Part shown: positions 44,852 to 54,588 of the stretch, piece after piece
Numbering within the stretch: the stretch's first letter is position 1
Layout of the letters: each line of letters begins with the position of its first letter
DNA from: JBKEDC01 sp047975205
GTDB taxonomy: Bacteria; Bacteroidota; Bacteroidia; Bacteroidales; Prolixibacteraceae
DNA: 64,000 bases
Reading direction: 5' to 3'
Assembly (NCBI GenBank): GCA_047975205.1
Contig: JBKEDC010000043.1
Span: 1 to 64,000, forward strand
The notes under the pieces: generated by a model
Told to the model about the DNA's origin: nothing
What the model saw: the letters and a program-made list of their open reading frames with translations, nothing else
The model's database searches: none
Program-made: the position numbers and the translations under genes

Positions 44852-46219
44852 TTAATCATGGGAAAAATTTTCCACATTAGATATTCTGTAAGGGTTATCT
44901 GTTATTATATTCTTTGTATGAATATTCTTCAAACTTACATTGCGAATAGGCGTATCCTTTTCACCTTGAATATTTGCAATAAATTGCAACTCATTAGCAT
45001 CAAAGTTCTCTAAATGGATATCTGATATATTTGTTAGCCTACGCTCTATTGTAGGCACTAAATCTTTCCATTGGTAAAGAACATTTGTTTCAATCCCTAA
45101 TATTCCATTGCGCATGTGGTCAGCCTTAATATTCTTCATATAAATATTTTTAACGTAGCCTCCTCTTCGCTCATTTGTTTTAATAAATAGTAAATGAAAC
45201 AAGTTACACTCTTCTGTTAATTTGCAATTGGTTACATACACATTTTCTATACCACCGCTCAACTCGCTCCCTATCGCTATTAATTGATGACCATTTTTTA
45301 CCAGAACATCTTGAATTACTAAATTTTTAGTCGGGGTATCTAATCGCCAAGCATCTTGATTTCTTCCTGCTTTTATTGCAATAGCATCATCTCCTTGATC
45401 TAGCACACAATTTTGAATAATAATATTTTGAGTCATCTCCGGGTCTATACCATCTGTGTTGTGTCCATGTGCATACACATCTATATTCTGAATCAGTACA
45501 TCTTTACATAGATAAGGGTGTATTGTCCAAAACGGACTATTGCGTACATGTATGCTATCTATCAATACGTTGTTACAGCGATTGAATTGTATGAAGTGAG
45601 GGCGAAAGTTCGCTGAGTCATTCACCATATATCTTTCTTCCATAGGTTTGTTATATGATGCTTTCATGTACAGTTCCTTCAGGCTGTTCATGTGTCCATG
45701 CGGTCTCGGGAACCATGTTTTCCAAACATCCATAATTGCCTCTACGGTTCCTTGTCCTGTCAATGCTACATTGTTGCATTCGTAAGCATAAATTAATGGT
45801 GAATAGTTATAGCATTCCATTCCCTCCCATGTTGTATGCACAGCAGGCAAATAATCTTCGGGATTTCCTGAAAACAGCAGCTTAGCCCCTTTAGATACAT
45901 AAATATTTACATTACTCTTATAATGTAAGGTTTTCGTTAGCCATTCTCCCTTAGGAATAACAACAGTTCCTCCACCCACTTTATTGGCAGCAGTAACGGC
46001 ATTATTAATTGCGGTGGCTGTTGCATCTTTATCTCCTTGCTTTGCGCCAAAATCTGTGATAATAAATCTTGGTGCATCTTTAAAGTCCGGATATTTAATC
46101 GCAGGCATATCAAAAGGAGCTTTTACCGCAATCTCTTTAATTTTTACTCCTTTTTGTTGAGGAAGGCTACAAGCTGCAAAAGCAAGCAATATAAATAGCA
46201 GATAAGATATTCTTTTCAT
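44852..46219 (-). CDS. Glycoside hydrolase family 28 (polygalacturonase-like), first of two
   Basis: 455-residue lipoprotein from ATG 46219 (MKRISYLLFILLAFAAC; the frame extends to 46252 but overlaps the upstream gene). Right-handed beta-helix enzyme: VKAPFDMP, then FIITDFGAKQGDKDATATAIN, and GH28 catalytic text HGHNTDGIDPEM, LDQGDDAIAIKAG and IAIGSELSGGIENV. The paired aspartates are present. GH28 enzymes hydrolyse galacturonan or rhamnogalacturonan bonds; exo- versus endo-action cannot be told. It shares only family-level similarity with the other GH28 in this locus. Confidence 0.92.
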   Translation of the reverse strand: MKRISYLLFILLAFAACSLPQQKGVKIKEIAVKAPFDMPAIKYPDFKDAPRFIITDFGAKQGDKDATATAINNAVTAANKVGGGTVVIPKGEWLTKTLHYKSNVNIYVSKGAKLLFSGNPEDYLPAVHTTWEGMECYNYSPLIYAYECNNVALTGQGTVEAIMDVWKTWFPRPHGHMNSLKELYMKASYNKPMEERYMVNDSANFRPHFIQFNRCNNVLIDSIHVRNSPFWTIHPYLCKDVLIQNIDVYAHGHNTDGIDPEMTQNIIIQNCVLDQGDDAIAIKAGRNQDAWRLDTPTKNLVIQDVLVKNGHQLIAIGSELSGGIENVYVTNCKLTEECNLFHLLFIKTNERRGGYVKNIYMKNIKADHMRNGILGIETNVLYQWKDLVPTIERRLTNISDIHLENFDANELQFIANIQGEKDTPIRNVSLKNIHTKNIITDNPYRISNVENFSHD

Positions 46220-46226
46220 AGCTATT

Positions 46227-47618
46227 CTATTTCCCATTCCAAATTTCTCCATTCACTTTTGAATTCTTAATTGTTAGACCATTGAATAACGTGGAGTCTA
46301 ATTTAGCACCTTTAGCTGTTACATTAATACCTTCAAACGCGAAGTTCTGTAATATGTCATCATCTCTTTTACTCACTTTCGTAAACTGATTAAACTCTCC
46401 TGTAATGTTCTTGAACGTAATATTTCTCGAAATAGACGATGGCGGATCCTTCCTCCCTTTTAAATCATAAAATTGTGTCCATGGATTAATAAACACGCCT
46501 ATACTTGCCGTTCCCGTATAACCTTCAATTGTTATATATTCATAAATTTGAGGGGTATCAGGTCGCATCTTAAGGTATACCATACGAGTAGCTTCCGTCA
46601 TGTGGTTATTACGCACTAAAACATTTTTAGTATGAATTGATTCACTACCTATTGTAAAGGTTGAATGACATTTTCCAAAGTTGTTATTTTCGATTAATAT
46701 AAATTCATTCTTTCCATTGTTAGAGTCTTCATCAGCAAAAGGTCCTTTTCCGCCTTTCATTACCACTGCATCATCGCAAACCGACATATAGCATCCGCGC
46801 ACTACCACATTGCTACAAACGTCTAAATCAATAGCATCTGAACTTGGAGCTCTCACCGGCTCAAAAGGAGCATAAATATGCAAGTCTATTAGTTTAGCCC
46901 AATTACATTGATAAAGGTGCGTTGTCCAAAAACCGGATCTTTCGAGATGTACATCTTGCACAACTGCATGATCACAATCCCAAAGGAATACTAATCGGGG
47001 TCTAGATACTTCTAAATTTGTACATTTCGGATTTTCTTTTCTCCGTGCCCAAAATGCATCCCAAAATTTAGCCCCATTACCATCGATAGTACCTTCTCCC
47101 GTTATTGTAAAATCATCGACTTTATATGCATTTATTAAAGCCGGATAATAGTCCAAATTTTGACCTTCCATTCTAGATGGCATTTTAGGATAGTCTGCTA
47201 TATCATCGGATCCTTTCAACACTCCTCCCTTTTTTATATGCAAATGTGTTCCCGGTTTAAAAAACAAAGCTCCTGTTTTAAATGTCCCTTCTGGAACTAC
47301 AATCACTCCGCCCCCAATAGATGAAACTTCATCAATTAAAGCTTGAATTACCTGAGTATTTATTGTTTTATCATCGGCAACAGCCCCGGCTTCTGTAATA
47401 GAGTACCATTCTCCGAGACTAGTCGGATCTACTTTCACGGTATCTAAAAACCACTCAGAAATTGGGGTTCCATCGGGGAATACGTTCCCTAAAGAAGACT
47501 CTACAGCGTTCTTACTCACTCCTGAACACGATGCAATAAGTAGAACTAAAACTCCGAAATATAATATTCTTTGTATCTGTTTTATCATACACATCTTGTA
47601 TCTCAATCTTTTCATCAT
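46227..47618 (-). CDS. Glycoside hydrolase family 28 (polygalacturonase-like), second of two
   Basis: 463 residues from ATG 47618; starts at 47651 or 47588 are possible. Lipobox LVLLIASC. A parallel beta-helix with DCDHAVVQDVHLERSGFWTTH, DAIDLDVCSNVVVRGCYMSVCDDAVVMKGG and STFTIGSESIHTKNVLV, the GH28 active-site segments with conserved aspartates. The APSSDAIDLD variant of the usual NTDGxD motif suggests a different substrate subsite, perhaps a rhamnogalacturonan-specific or exo-acting enzyme. It lies 7 bases upstream of the other GH28. Confidence 0.9.
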   Translation of the reverse strand: MMKRLRYKMCMIKQIQRILYFGVLVLLIASCSGVSKNAVESSLGNVFPDGTPISEWFLDTVKVDPTSLGEWYSITEAGAVADDKTINTQVIQALIDEVSSIGGGVIVVPEGTFKTGALFFKPGTHLHIKKGGVLKGSDDIADYPKMPSRMEGQNLDYYPALINAYKVDDFTITGEGTIDGNGAKFWDAFWARRKENPKCTNLEVSRPRLVFLWDCDHAVVQDVHLERSGFWTTHLYQCNWAKLIDLHIYAPFEPVRAPSSDAIDLDVCSNVVVRGCYMSVCDDAVVMKGGKGPFADEDSNNGKNEFILIENNNFGKCHSTFTIGSESIHTKNVLVRNNHMTEATRMVYLKMRPDTPQIYEYITIEGYTGTASIGVFINPWTQFYDLKGRKDPPSSISRNITFKNITGEFNQFTKVSKRDDDILQNFAFEGINVTAKGAKLDSTLFNGLTIKNSKVNGEIWNGK

Positions 47619-47628
47619 AAAATAATTA

Positions 47629-48768
47629 CTAAAGCATTTTATAAATTTCACAACCTGCCATTAAAACACAGCCTAAACCATAATCTTCAAAATCAGGTAC
47701 ACTCGTGTAAGTAACCGGCTGACCGTCTTTAGGCTCTTTTCCTGTTCCTTGCATGTAACCGATAAATCCATTTTCATGAACGGCTTCGTTAGCTATTGCA
47801 TTCCATCCTTTCATAATTGTTTTTCTATAAGTTCCTTTTTCTACCAATCCATGATTCTCTGCCCATGCCATACCATAGATAAACAAGGATGTTCCTGAAA
47901 CTTCTTTCCCTCCGTAATTTGTAGGATCATGTAAGCTTACATTCCAAAAGCCATCTTCACGTTGAATTTTCGTTAAGGCATTAAGCATTTTGATTAGCAT
48001 TGTTTTATATTCTTCTGCATGAGAATCATTCGGATTAATACTCAACACCCTACAATATGTTGCTACAACCCAACCATTACCGCGAGCCCAATAACAATCT
48101 TCACCATTAGGCTCCTTGTATGGAGGAAGAAAGTCAGCATCTCTCCACCACAGATCATCATCTTCATTCCAAAGTCCCTGACGATTCTTGGTGTCTGCAT
48201 ACATTTGATAAGCTCTTTCTGCATATGATTTATCTCCGGTTAAAACTGTTAACTGTTCAAAAATCGGCATCGCCATCTGCAATGCATCAATCCAATCCCA
48301 GTCATCAATTTTATCTGTTGCCATCATTAAGTCAATTGACTTTTTAATGTCTCGAATACGGATTGAGTCTTGTTCATCTAAATTATACAACTCGATATAG
48401 GTTTGCCCACAAGCTTGATAATCAGCATGACGACCTGCTACTCCGCGTCCTGCAAGCCCCCAATTATGACTATTTCCCCATGATACAGCATAATTCAAAT
48501 ATTGTTTATCGCCGGTAAGTTTATATAAATCCATTAGTCCTTCGTAATATACAGCCCTAGTCCATATATTACTGGGTCTTTCTTTATTTGTAATAATTGT
48601 TTTGCCTGTATCCGGCCACTTATCCATGAAGTATTTGTTTGTTTTAGTCAACGTAGTTAATACTTCCTGTTTTGTTGGATCTGATTGATTATTCTCATGC
48701 TTTTTCGAACTTCCGCAAGATGTGAACACGAACAGCAAAAGCAAAATATTTAAAGCTATATTTTTCAT
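47629..48768 (-). CDS. Glycoside hydrolase family 105 (unsaturated rhamnogalacturonyl hydrolase)
   Basis: 379-residue lipoprotein (MKNIALNILLLLFVFTSC). An (alpha/alpha)6-barrel of the GH105/GH88 clan: AVSWGNSHNWGLAGRGVAGRHADYQACGQ, the catalytic Asp within DDWDWIDALQMAMP, and WARGNGWVVATYCRVL, with the C-terminal YTSVPDFEDYGLGCVLMA. It removes the 4,5-unsaturated galacturonate that a lyase such as the PL11 encoded here leaves on oligosaccharides, completing backbone breakdown in the periplasm. Confidence 0.94.
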   Translation of the reverse strand: MKNIALNILLLLFVFTSCGSSKKHENNQSDPTKQEVLTTLTKTNKYFMDKWPDTGKTIITNKERPSNIWTRAVYYEGLMDLYKLTGDKQYLNYAVSWGNSHNWGLAGRGVAGRHADYQACGQTYIELYNLDEQDSIRIRDIKKSIDLMMATDKIDDWDWIDALQMAMPIFEQLTVLTGDKSYAERAYQMYADTKNRQGLWNEDDDLWWRDADFLPPYKEPNGEDCYWARGNGWVVATYCRVLSINPNDSHAEEYKTMLIKMLNALTKIQREDGFWNVSLHDPTNYGGKEVSGTSLFIYGMAWAENHGLVEKGTYRKTIMKGWNAIANEAVHENGFIGYMQGTGKEPKDGQPVTYTSVPDFEDYGLGCVLMAGCEIYKML

Positions 48769-48793
48769 ACAATTTTCTATTTACAATGTTAAA

Positions 48794-50110
48794 TTAATTT
48801 CCATAGGGTTTTACGAAATTGATTGCAGGACTCAAAGGCCAGACAAAAGTATTCGGGTTATCCGGCTTAGTCGGGTCAAAACCCGGGAAGTCTCTTTTTA
48901 TGTATTTCTTCAAAGACAAGTTCTGGTCAATAATCGATTGAACTATACACTTTGCCAGTTCATAAGCCCCATAGGTATTGAAATGCGTATTATCTGCCAA
49001 TTCTTTGTCTTGTCCGGGAAAAGTTCCGGCTTTGTAATGCACAAAAGCTCGTTTTGATTCCTCCACTCCTAAGGCCTCATAAAATGCCATACTCATTTTA
49101 TTCAAATCAATTAAAGGTATCCCACTATCTTTAGCATAATCTCTCATAGCTTGGGGAAAATCGCCTAATGTATTGGTTACCTTCCCTTCCTTATCAAAGT
49201 TTCTTCTTTGGGTTGAGGTAATAAGTATAGGTTGCCCACCTTTGTCAATGATCTTATCGCAGTAATCCTTTATATCCTCTTGATATTCCTTATACGGATC
49301 ATAGTTCTTCTGCTTTTGGTCATTGTGAGCAAACTCTACAATCATAAAATCTCCTTTTTTCATCTCACTCAATGCTTTATCTAATCTCCGAGAAGCTCTA
49401 TAATGACGTAATGTACTACCTGAAACCGCATAATTAGCAACCGCACAGTTTGGTTTTAGGAAATACGGAAACATTTGTCCCCAAGATGCCCACGGCTCAT
49501 TCTCTTGATCTGTCACCGTAGAATCTCCTGCGATATAAATTACAGGCACATCAACCTTTTCAATTTTTATCGATGAAAGAGCCGTACAAGTACCATTAAA
49601 TTCAAGACTTAAACTATTATCCCATTTTAAATAACCAACTTCACGACTTTTTAGTCCAACACCTTTTTCTCTTCCTTTTATATCTGTGGTAAACACATCC
49701 ACAATAAATGTAACTTTTCTTTGCTCTCCCGCTTTTAGCCTTAAATCATCAACAAATAAACGTCTAGATTCTGCCTTCACTGTTGTCCTTGTAGGTACAT
49801 CTTCTGCACCCAAGACAACGGTCACTTTGTATCGTCCTTCAGGAAGATCGACTTTAAAGTAAAAAGCACCGTTTGAAAGGATATAATCAGAATCTAAACT
49901 TCCATTGAGTTTAGAATTTACATCTTGAACAGGGGCGTAAGGAATAAGCCCATATCCTTGTGCTCTGGAATAAATAGTGCCGGAATTTACTTGCATATAT
50001 CCTTTTTCTACTTTTCCGTTACCAAAGTCATATTTATGTACATCATTGGCACTAACTCTCTGAAAAGCAAGTACAGCTAAGATTAGAATAAAGTTACGAA
50101 GTGCTCGCAT
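48794..50110 (-). CDS. Rhamnogalacturonan acetylesterase (CE12) with N-terminal beta-sandwich
   Basis: 438 residues, signal peptide to about 21. The N-terminal half (about 22-185) is a beta-sandwich of the malectin or CBM35-like kind (YDFGNGKVEKGYMQV) that may bind carbohydrate. The C-terminal half (about 190-430) is an SGNH hydrolase of CE12: IAGDSTVTDQENEPWASWGQ (nucleophile Ser), AVSGSTLRHY, VEFAHNDQK and DNTHFNTYGAYELAK with the catalytic His. It would remove O-acetyl groups that protect rhamnogalacturonan. It lies 3 bases after the double-domain esterase. Confidence 0.91.
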   Translation of the reverse strand: MRALRNFILILAVLAFQRVSANDVHKYDFGNGKVEKGYMQVNSGTIYSRAQGYGLIPYAPVQDVNSKLNGSLDSDYILSNGAFYFKVDLPEGRYKVTVVLGAEDVPTRTTVKAESRRLFVDDLRLKAGEQRKVTFIVDVFTTDIKGREKGVGLKSREVGYLKWDNSLSLEFNGTCTALSSIKIEKVDVPVIYIAGDSTVTDQENEPWASWGQMFPYFLKPNCAVANYAVSGSTLRHYRASRRLDKALSEMKKGDFMIVEFAHNDQKQKNYDPYKEYQEDIKDYCDKIIDKGGQPILITSTQRRNFDKEGKVTNTLGDFPQAMRDYAKDSGIPLIDLNKMSMAFYEALGVEESKRAFVHYKAGTFPGQDKELADNTHFNTYGAYELAKCIVQSIIDQNLSLKKYIKRDFPGFDPTKPDNPNTFVWPLSPAINFVKPYGN

Positions 50111-50113
50111 AGT

Positions 50114-51631
50114 CTATTTGATTTTAATAAATTGCCTAATCGGATGGTTACTCAATTCCCTAAGCTTTGTTGCTAAAACATAAGAATTCAACTTTGCGCC
50201 ATTTATGTTTGTATGCGTTCTATCTTTAGGAAATCTGGCAAAAAGAGTCGATACTGTTTCCTCCCCCATAGCATCATAAAGTCTTGCTATCGCTGTATTC
50301 AAATCAACAAACGGAACTTTTTCATTTTTTGCTACCTCTTTAGACCATTTTCCATAAGAATTATCAACCCTCTCGAAAATACCATCTTTATTACGACTTC
50401 GCGCAATTTGGCTGATAACAATCACATCAACACCTTTTGATTTGGCTTCTTGCACATATTTAGTCATATACCAACCGTAAGAATGAACAGTTTCCTTTTT
50501 ACCGTCTCTGTCAACAACAAGTGTTGTATCACTCATTCCCGGGAATGATCCTCGATATTTTGGTTCATCAATTTTACCGGAATCATTATGCCCAAACTCC
50601 ATTAGTAGAATATCTCCCTTAGTCATTTGATCTAGCACTTCCTTCCAAAGTCTTTCCCAACGATAACTTCTACTGCTACGCCCTCCTCTTGCCTTATTAA
50701 ATACATGAACCATGTTTGTATCTACATACATTGGGAAGGTTTTCCCCCATCCCGTGATATTTCCACCACTATTATCTGCAACTGTTGAATCTCCTATAAT
50801 CCAGATCTTCTTTTTCACAGGAAAATGCAACTTTGGATTGGCTAATATATATTTATTAAGTTCGCATTCCGGAGCTTCTTTTATACCTTCAATTACTTTA
50901 GATGCTGCAAGTGCAGCTCCTTTATCCATGGTATGCGTATGATCCCACTCCCAGAAATAAGTATTAGTAACAGAATCCTGCCCTAGCGGATCAAGTACAT
51001 CACACATCTTAGCATTTAGATCAACAAATAAGATATGTTCTTTTTTTGCTACCTTCTTAGCCCACTCTCCATAACTATTCTTGTTATTACGGTTTAGTTT
51101 ACCTTCTTCATTCCAGCTATTTCTAGGAATAGGTGACATGATAATAGGTGTTGCACCTTTAGCTTTAGTCTCTTCTATAAATTGAGTCATATACCAACCA
51201 TAAGTATGCACTATTTCATGTTTACCGGTGAGCATATTGTCAATCTCTTCGGACTGATTCCCAACTCCTTTAATAGTTCCTCTTGCTCTAAAATTATCAT
51301 TAACCGGACTGCTATCATTATGCCCAAATTGCATTAATACGAAATCACCGGGTTTCAACTCTTTCAATACAGCATCCCAATATCCCTTATCTCTATACGT
51401 ACGGGAACTCGTTCCTCCTACTGCATGATTTTCAAAATTTACTTTGTTTAAATCAAAGTATTCATTAATAGCCTGCCCCCAACCAAAACGACCTGAGGCT
51501 CCATCTCCATGACCATGTTTAACTGTTGAGTCTCCAATAGTAAAAACAGTTGGTTTTTCTCCTGCTAATACTGCAAGATTAGTGCATACAAGCAATACGA
51601 TCACTAATCCAATGTGAAATATTCTATTCAT
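50114..51631 (-). CDS. Tandem double-domain CE12-type acetylesterase
   Basis: 505 residues made of two complete SGNH esterase domains after a signal peptide (to about 24). Domain A (about 28-265): TIGDSTVKHGHGDGASGRFGWGQ, GHNDSSP, WDHTHTMDKGA. Domain B (about 275-500): IIGDSTVADNSGGNITGWGK, GHNDSGK, DRTHTNINGA. Both have the nucleophile, oxyanion Gly/Asn and catalytic Asp-x-x-His, so both could be active. Domains are clearly diverged, so this is an old fusion or duplication rather than a recent one. Likely role: deacetylation of pectin at two site types. Confidence 0.91.
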   Translation of the reverse strand: MNRIFHIGLVIVLLVCTNLAVLAGEKPTVFTIGDSTVKHGHGDGASGRFGWGQAINEYFDLNKVNFENHAVGGTSSRTYRDKGYWDAVLKELKPGDFVLMQFGHNDSSPVNDNFRARGTIKGVGNQSEEIDNMLTGKHEIVHTYGWYMTQFIEETKAKGATPIIMSPIPRNSWNEEGKLNRNNKNSYGEWAKKVAKKEHILFVDLNAKMCDVLDPLGQDSVTNTYFWEWDHTHTMDKGAALAASKVIEGIKEAPECELNKYILANPKLHFPVKKKIWIIGDSTVADNSGGNITGWGKTFPMYVDTNMVHVFNKARGGRSSRSYRWERLWKEVLDQMTKGDILLMEFGHNDSGKIDEPKYRGSFPGMSDTTLVVDRDGKKETVHSYGWYMTKYVQEAKSKGVDVIVISQIARSRNKDGIFERVDNSYGKWSKEVAKNEKVPFVDLNTAIARLYDAMGEETVSTLFARFPKDRTHTNINGAKLNSYVLATKLRELSNHPIRQFIKIK

Positions 51632-51642
51632 AGTTTTAAATG

Positions 51643-54552
51643 TTATTGTCTATATCCAAAATAAAAATACAATGTTCTCTGAACCGGTTCTTTCATCTCG
51701 TTTAACTCTCCCGATGGTCCTAAAACTTCGGTATTCATACTTATTCCCATAGCCAACTTTGTTCCAATTGGAGGAATGCCATCTAAAAAGGAAATATTCC
51801 CTGATGGAAGCTTCGGATAATTCTTAGGTCCTGAAATACCGTAAAAATCAAAAAGGCGTACGAAAAGATTAGGCTCGTTAGCAAGCATTGTGAATTTTCC
51901 ATACACCGTATTAAATTCCATCCAAGTTACATCTTTATAATAACCTTTAAATTGGTCTCCCCAAGTATTCGTTGCCGGAAGTATGCTATTATATGAACGT
52001 TCATAAACATCGATGACTCCACCTTGTGTTCGATTTTTCCACACGTGAGATGATCCGTCTCCTAACCATTTTGTCGAAATGATATCGGATTCCGGGAAAT
52101 CAAATGTTAATCCTAAAAATTTTTGTTTACCCGGAACGTTGTATGTGTAGTTCAGTTGAAGCCAACCGGTGTTATACATCACCCACTCCAAAGATTTAAT
52201 ATCTCCGACGTAATCTGCAATTAACGCATACGAACTCTCCCTCTTTTCTGCTCTAAATCCTTTGAAATTTGCATTGCCACTCACTAAAACCGGCCCCTTG
52301 CCAAACGGAATATCTAGACCAAAATCGTTACTAATCTTTTCTATCAGTCCGTTTTTTTTATTAAATTTTACAGCTATACCGGAAGCTTTGAGCGTTATAA
52401 AGCCATCTTCATCTTTTAAAGTTGCTTCATCACTGATACCCGACTTATCTCCTTTCTTACTTTCAATAGGTAATATATTATCTTCTTCTACACCTTGAGC
52501 CTTTAATTCTTCCTGTAAATGCAACTCATCTTTAGTCAAGCTTTTTGCCATAACTCGCAGAACATCTTTCCGATTTCCATCTGTTTTCCATGACCAACAA
52601 AATAATTCCTCTCCATGAGGATCAATCGCCTTTAAATAAAGAGCATCATATTTTTTATAATCTGCAGGTAAATCCAATTTTAATGTTCCACTTTTTGTAG
52701 GAGCAATATCAGGAGATACTGATTTACCGAAAAGCTTCACCTCATGTCCGTGACCTCTCGTTTCCGGTCTGACAAAGTCTACTAATTCCCATTTAAACGT
52801 ACATTTACTTAAGTTCGTAAAATGATAGCGGTTTTCTACCGGAATGATACCATCAAAATCAGATGGAAGTTTCTTCATTGCAATTCTCACCGGACTATAT
52901 ATTTCTCTAAAAGCGTAAAAACTGCCCTCTTTCTCTCGATGCGGACCAAGTATTCCATCAGGAGCATTCACCCGATTAACATCAATTGCATTATTTAAAT
53001 CTGTACGCACAACCCCTTCATCCAGTAGACTCCAAACAAAACCGCCTGCTGAATTAGGCGTATTCCAAAACAATTCCCAATAATCTTCCATAGAAGCAGC
53101 ACCTCCTCCATCGTCTTGCGAATGTAAAAATTCTGTGGGCATATATATTTTACCTTGTGCTAAAATATCTTTTGAACTATAATAAGTCTCATAATGATTG
53201 CAATCTATACCATTAAAATCATTGCCCGGTTTATGATGAGCATGAATTACAGGACGGTTTGACAAGTCATAAAGATCAAAATCATCATCTAAGTTCTTAT
53301 TTGTTCCACCTTCATTTCCATTATCCCAAAGAATAATAGACGGATGATTAAGATCGTGAACTACCATTTCTTTCACCAACTTTTCTCCTACCTTATCATC
53401 ATAAGCATTTTGCCAACCGGTCAATTCATCTATTACGTAAAGTCCCAATGAATCACAGATTTGAAGAAAATCTCTATCAGGTGGGTAATGAGCACAGCGA
53501 ATAGCATTCATATTCATCTGCTTAACAAGCTTAACATCTTCTAAATTGATGGTATGGTTTACGCAACGTCCGGTTTCCGGCCACCATACATGACGATTCA
53601 CTCCTTTGAATTTAATCTTAACACCATTAACATAAATTCCATCTCCTTTTTTGATTTCAATAGTTCGAAAACCAAATTTTTGAGACATCTTATATTTCTC
53701 TGATTTTCCATCAAATAATGATAGATTCAATACATATTGATTTGGCGTCTCTGCAGTCCATGTTTGAATATCCTTCACCGTATTTTCAATACATACAACA
53801 GAATCTTTTGATGAGACCTGTGTTTTCCATGAAGCAATCTCATTTCCCGATTCATCTGAAATTAATGCTTTGATTACACCTTTTTTTTCAGTTAAATTCG
53901 ACAAGAATACATTAGCTCTAAAATTCCCGTCGGATTTAGCATCGATGGCCACATGATCTATATGTGTTTTTGGAAGAACCTCTAAATACACCGGACGATA
54001 AATACCTCCAAAAATCCAAAAATCGGCATATCGCTCAGCCCTATTAACAGAATTATTTGCCGACATCTTGCTAACTTTTACTTCTAACTGATTTTTCCCG
54101 ATTCTAATCTTATCTGAGATATTATATCTAAACGAATAGAATCCTCCCTGATGCACATCACCTGCAAGCTCTCCATTTACTTTGACTTCCGTATCTGTCA
54201 TAACACCATCAAACACAATGAAAACATCTTGTTCATTCCAAGTTATTGGCACATTAAACTCATGTTTATAGATTCCATATTCATCGCTAAATTTGAACTT
54301 TTTACCGTAGGTTCGATAGTCTCTCCCATAATCATATTCTCCAAAACCTTGTTGTTCCCAATGAGCAGGTACTTGAATGGTTGTCCACTCCCCTGACTTA
54401 CGTCCTGCAGAACACCAAAAATCCCAAGTCGCTGTATTCTCGTTATCCGTACCTGAAAGGTAAACTGTCTGTTTATTATCTTGTCCTTGAGATATTAAAC
54501 CTACCAAACAGAAAAAGCATATCAAAGCACAATGCTTCATGTGTGTATTCAT
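51643..54552 (-). CDS. Glycoside hydrolase family 2 (beta-galactosidase-like)
   Basis: 969 residues from ATG 54552 (signal to about residue 24; ATGs at 54576 and 54540 are alternatives). Domain order: sugar-binding jelly roll (about 40-215), Ig-like domain, TIM barrel (about 300-590) and a beta-galactosidase small-chain-like C-terminal domain. FKGVNRHVWWPETGR, AIRCAHYPPDRDFLQICDSLGLYVIDELTGWQ, acid/base Glu in LWDNGNEGG and nucleophile Glu in IYMPTEFLHSQDD are GH2 marks. It probably removes beta-galactosyl or galacturonosyl side groups from rhamnogalacturonan I. It follows the sulfatase gene by 36 bases. Confidence 0.9.
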   Translation of the reverse strand: MNTHMKHCALICFFCLVGLISQGQDNKQTVYLSGTDNENTATWDFWCSAGRKSGEWTTIQVPAHWEQQGFGEYDYGRDYRTYGKKFKFSDEYGIYKHEFNVPITWNEQDVFIVFDGVMTDTEVKVNGELAGDVHQGGFYSFRYNISDKIRIGKNQLEVKVSKMSANNSVNRAERYADFWIFGGIYRPVYLEVLPKTHIDHVAIDAKSDGNFRANVFLSNLTEKKGVIKALISDESGNEIASWKTQVSSKDSVVCIENTVKDIQTWTAETPNQYVLNLSLFDGKSEKYKMSQKFGFRTIEIKKGDGIYVNGVKIKFKGVNRHVWWPETGRCVNHTINLEDVKLVKQMNMNAIRCAHYPPDRDFLQICDSLGLYVIDELTGWQNAYDDKVGEKLVKEMVVHDLNHPSIILWDNGNEGGTNKNLDDDFDLYDLSNRPVIHAHHKPGNDFNGIDCNHYETYYSSKDILAQGKIYMPTEFLHSQDDGGGAASMEDYWELFWNTPNSAGGFVWSLLDEGVVRTDLNNAIDVNRVNAPDGILGPHREKEGSFYAFREIYSPVRIAMKKLPSDFDGIIPVENRYHFTNLSKCTFKWELVDFVRPETRGHGHEVKLFGKSVSPDIAPTKSGTLKLDLPADYKKYDALYLKAIDPHGEELFCWSWKTDGNRKDVLRVMAKSLTKDELHLQEELKAQGVEEDNILPIESKKGDKSGISDEATLKDEDGFITLKASGIAVKFNKKNGLIEKISNDFGLDIPFGKGPVLVSGNANFKGFRAEKRESSYALIADYVGDIKSLEWVMYNTGWLQLNYTYNVPGKQKFLGLTFDFPESDIISTKWLGDGSSHVWKNRTQGGVIDVYERSYNSILPATNTWGDQFKGYYKDVTWMEFNTVYGKFTMLANEPNLFVRLFDFYGISGPKNYPKLPSGNISFLDGIPPIGTKLAMGISMNTEVLGPSGELNEMKEPVQRTLYFYFGYRQ

Positions 54553-54588
54553 TCTATATTTAGTTATTCTAATCATCGTGTAAAAATA

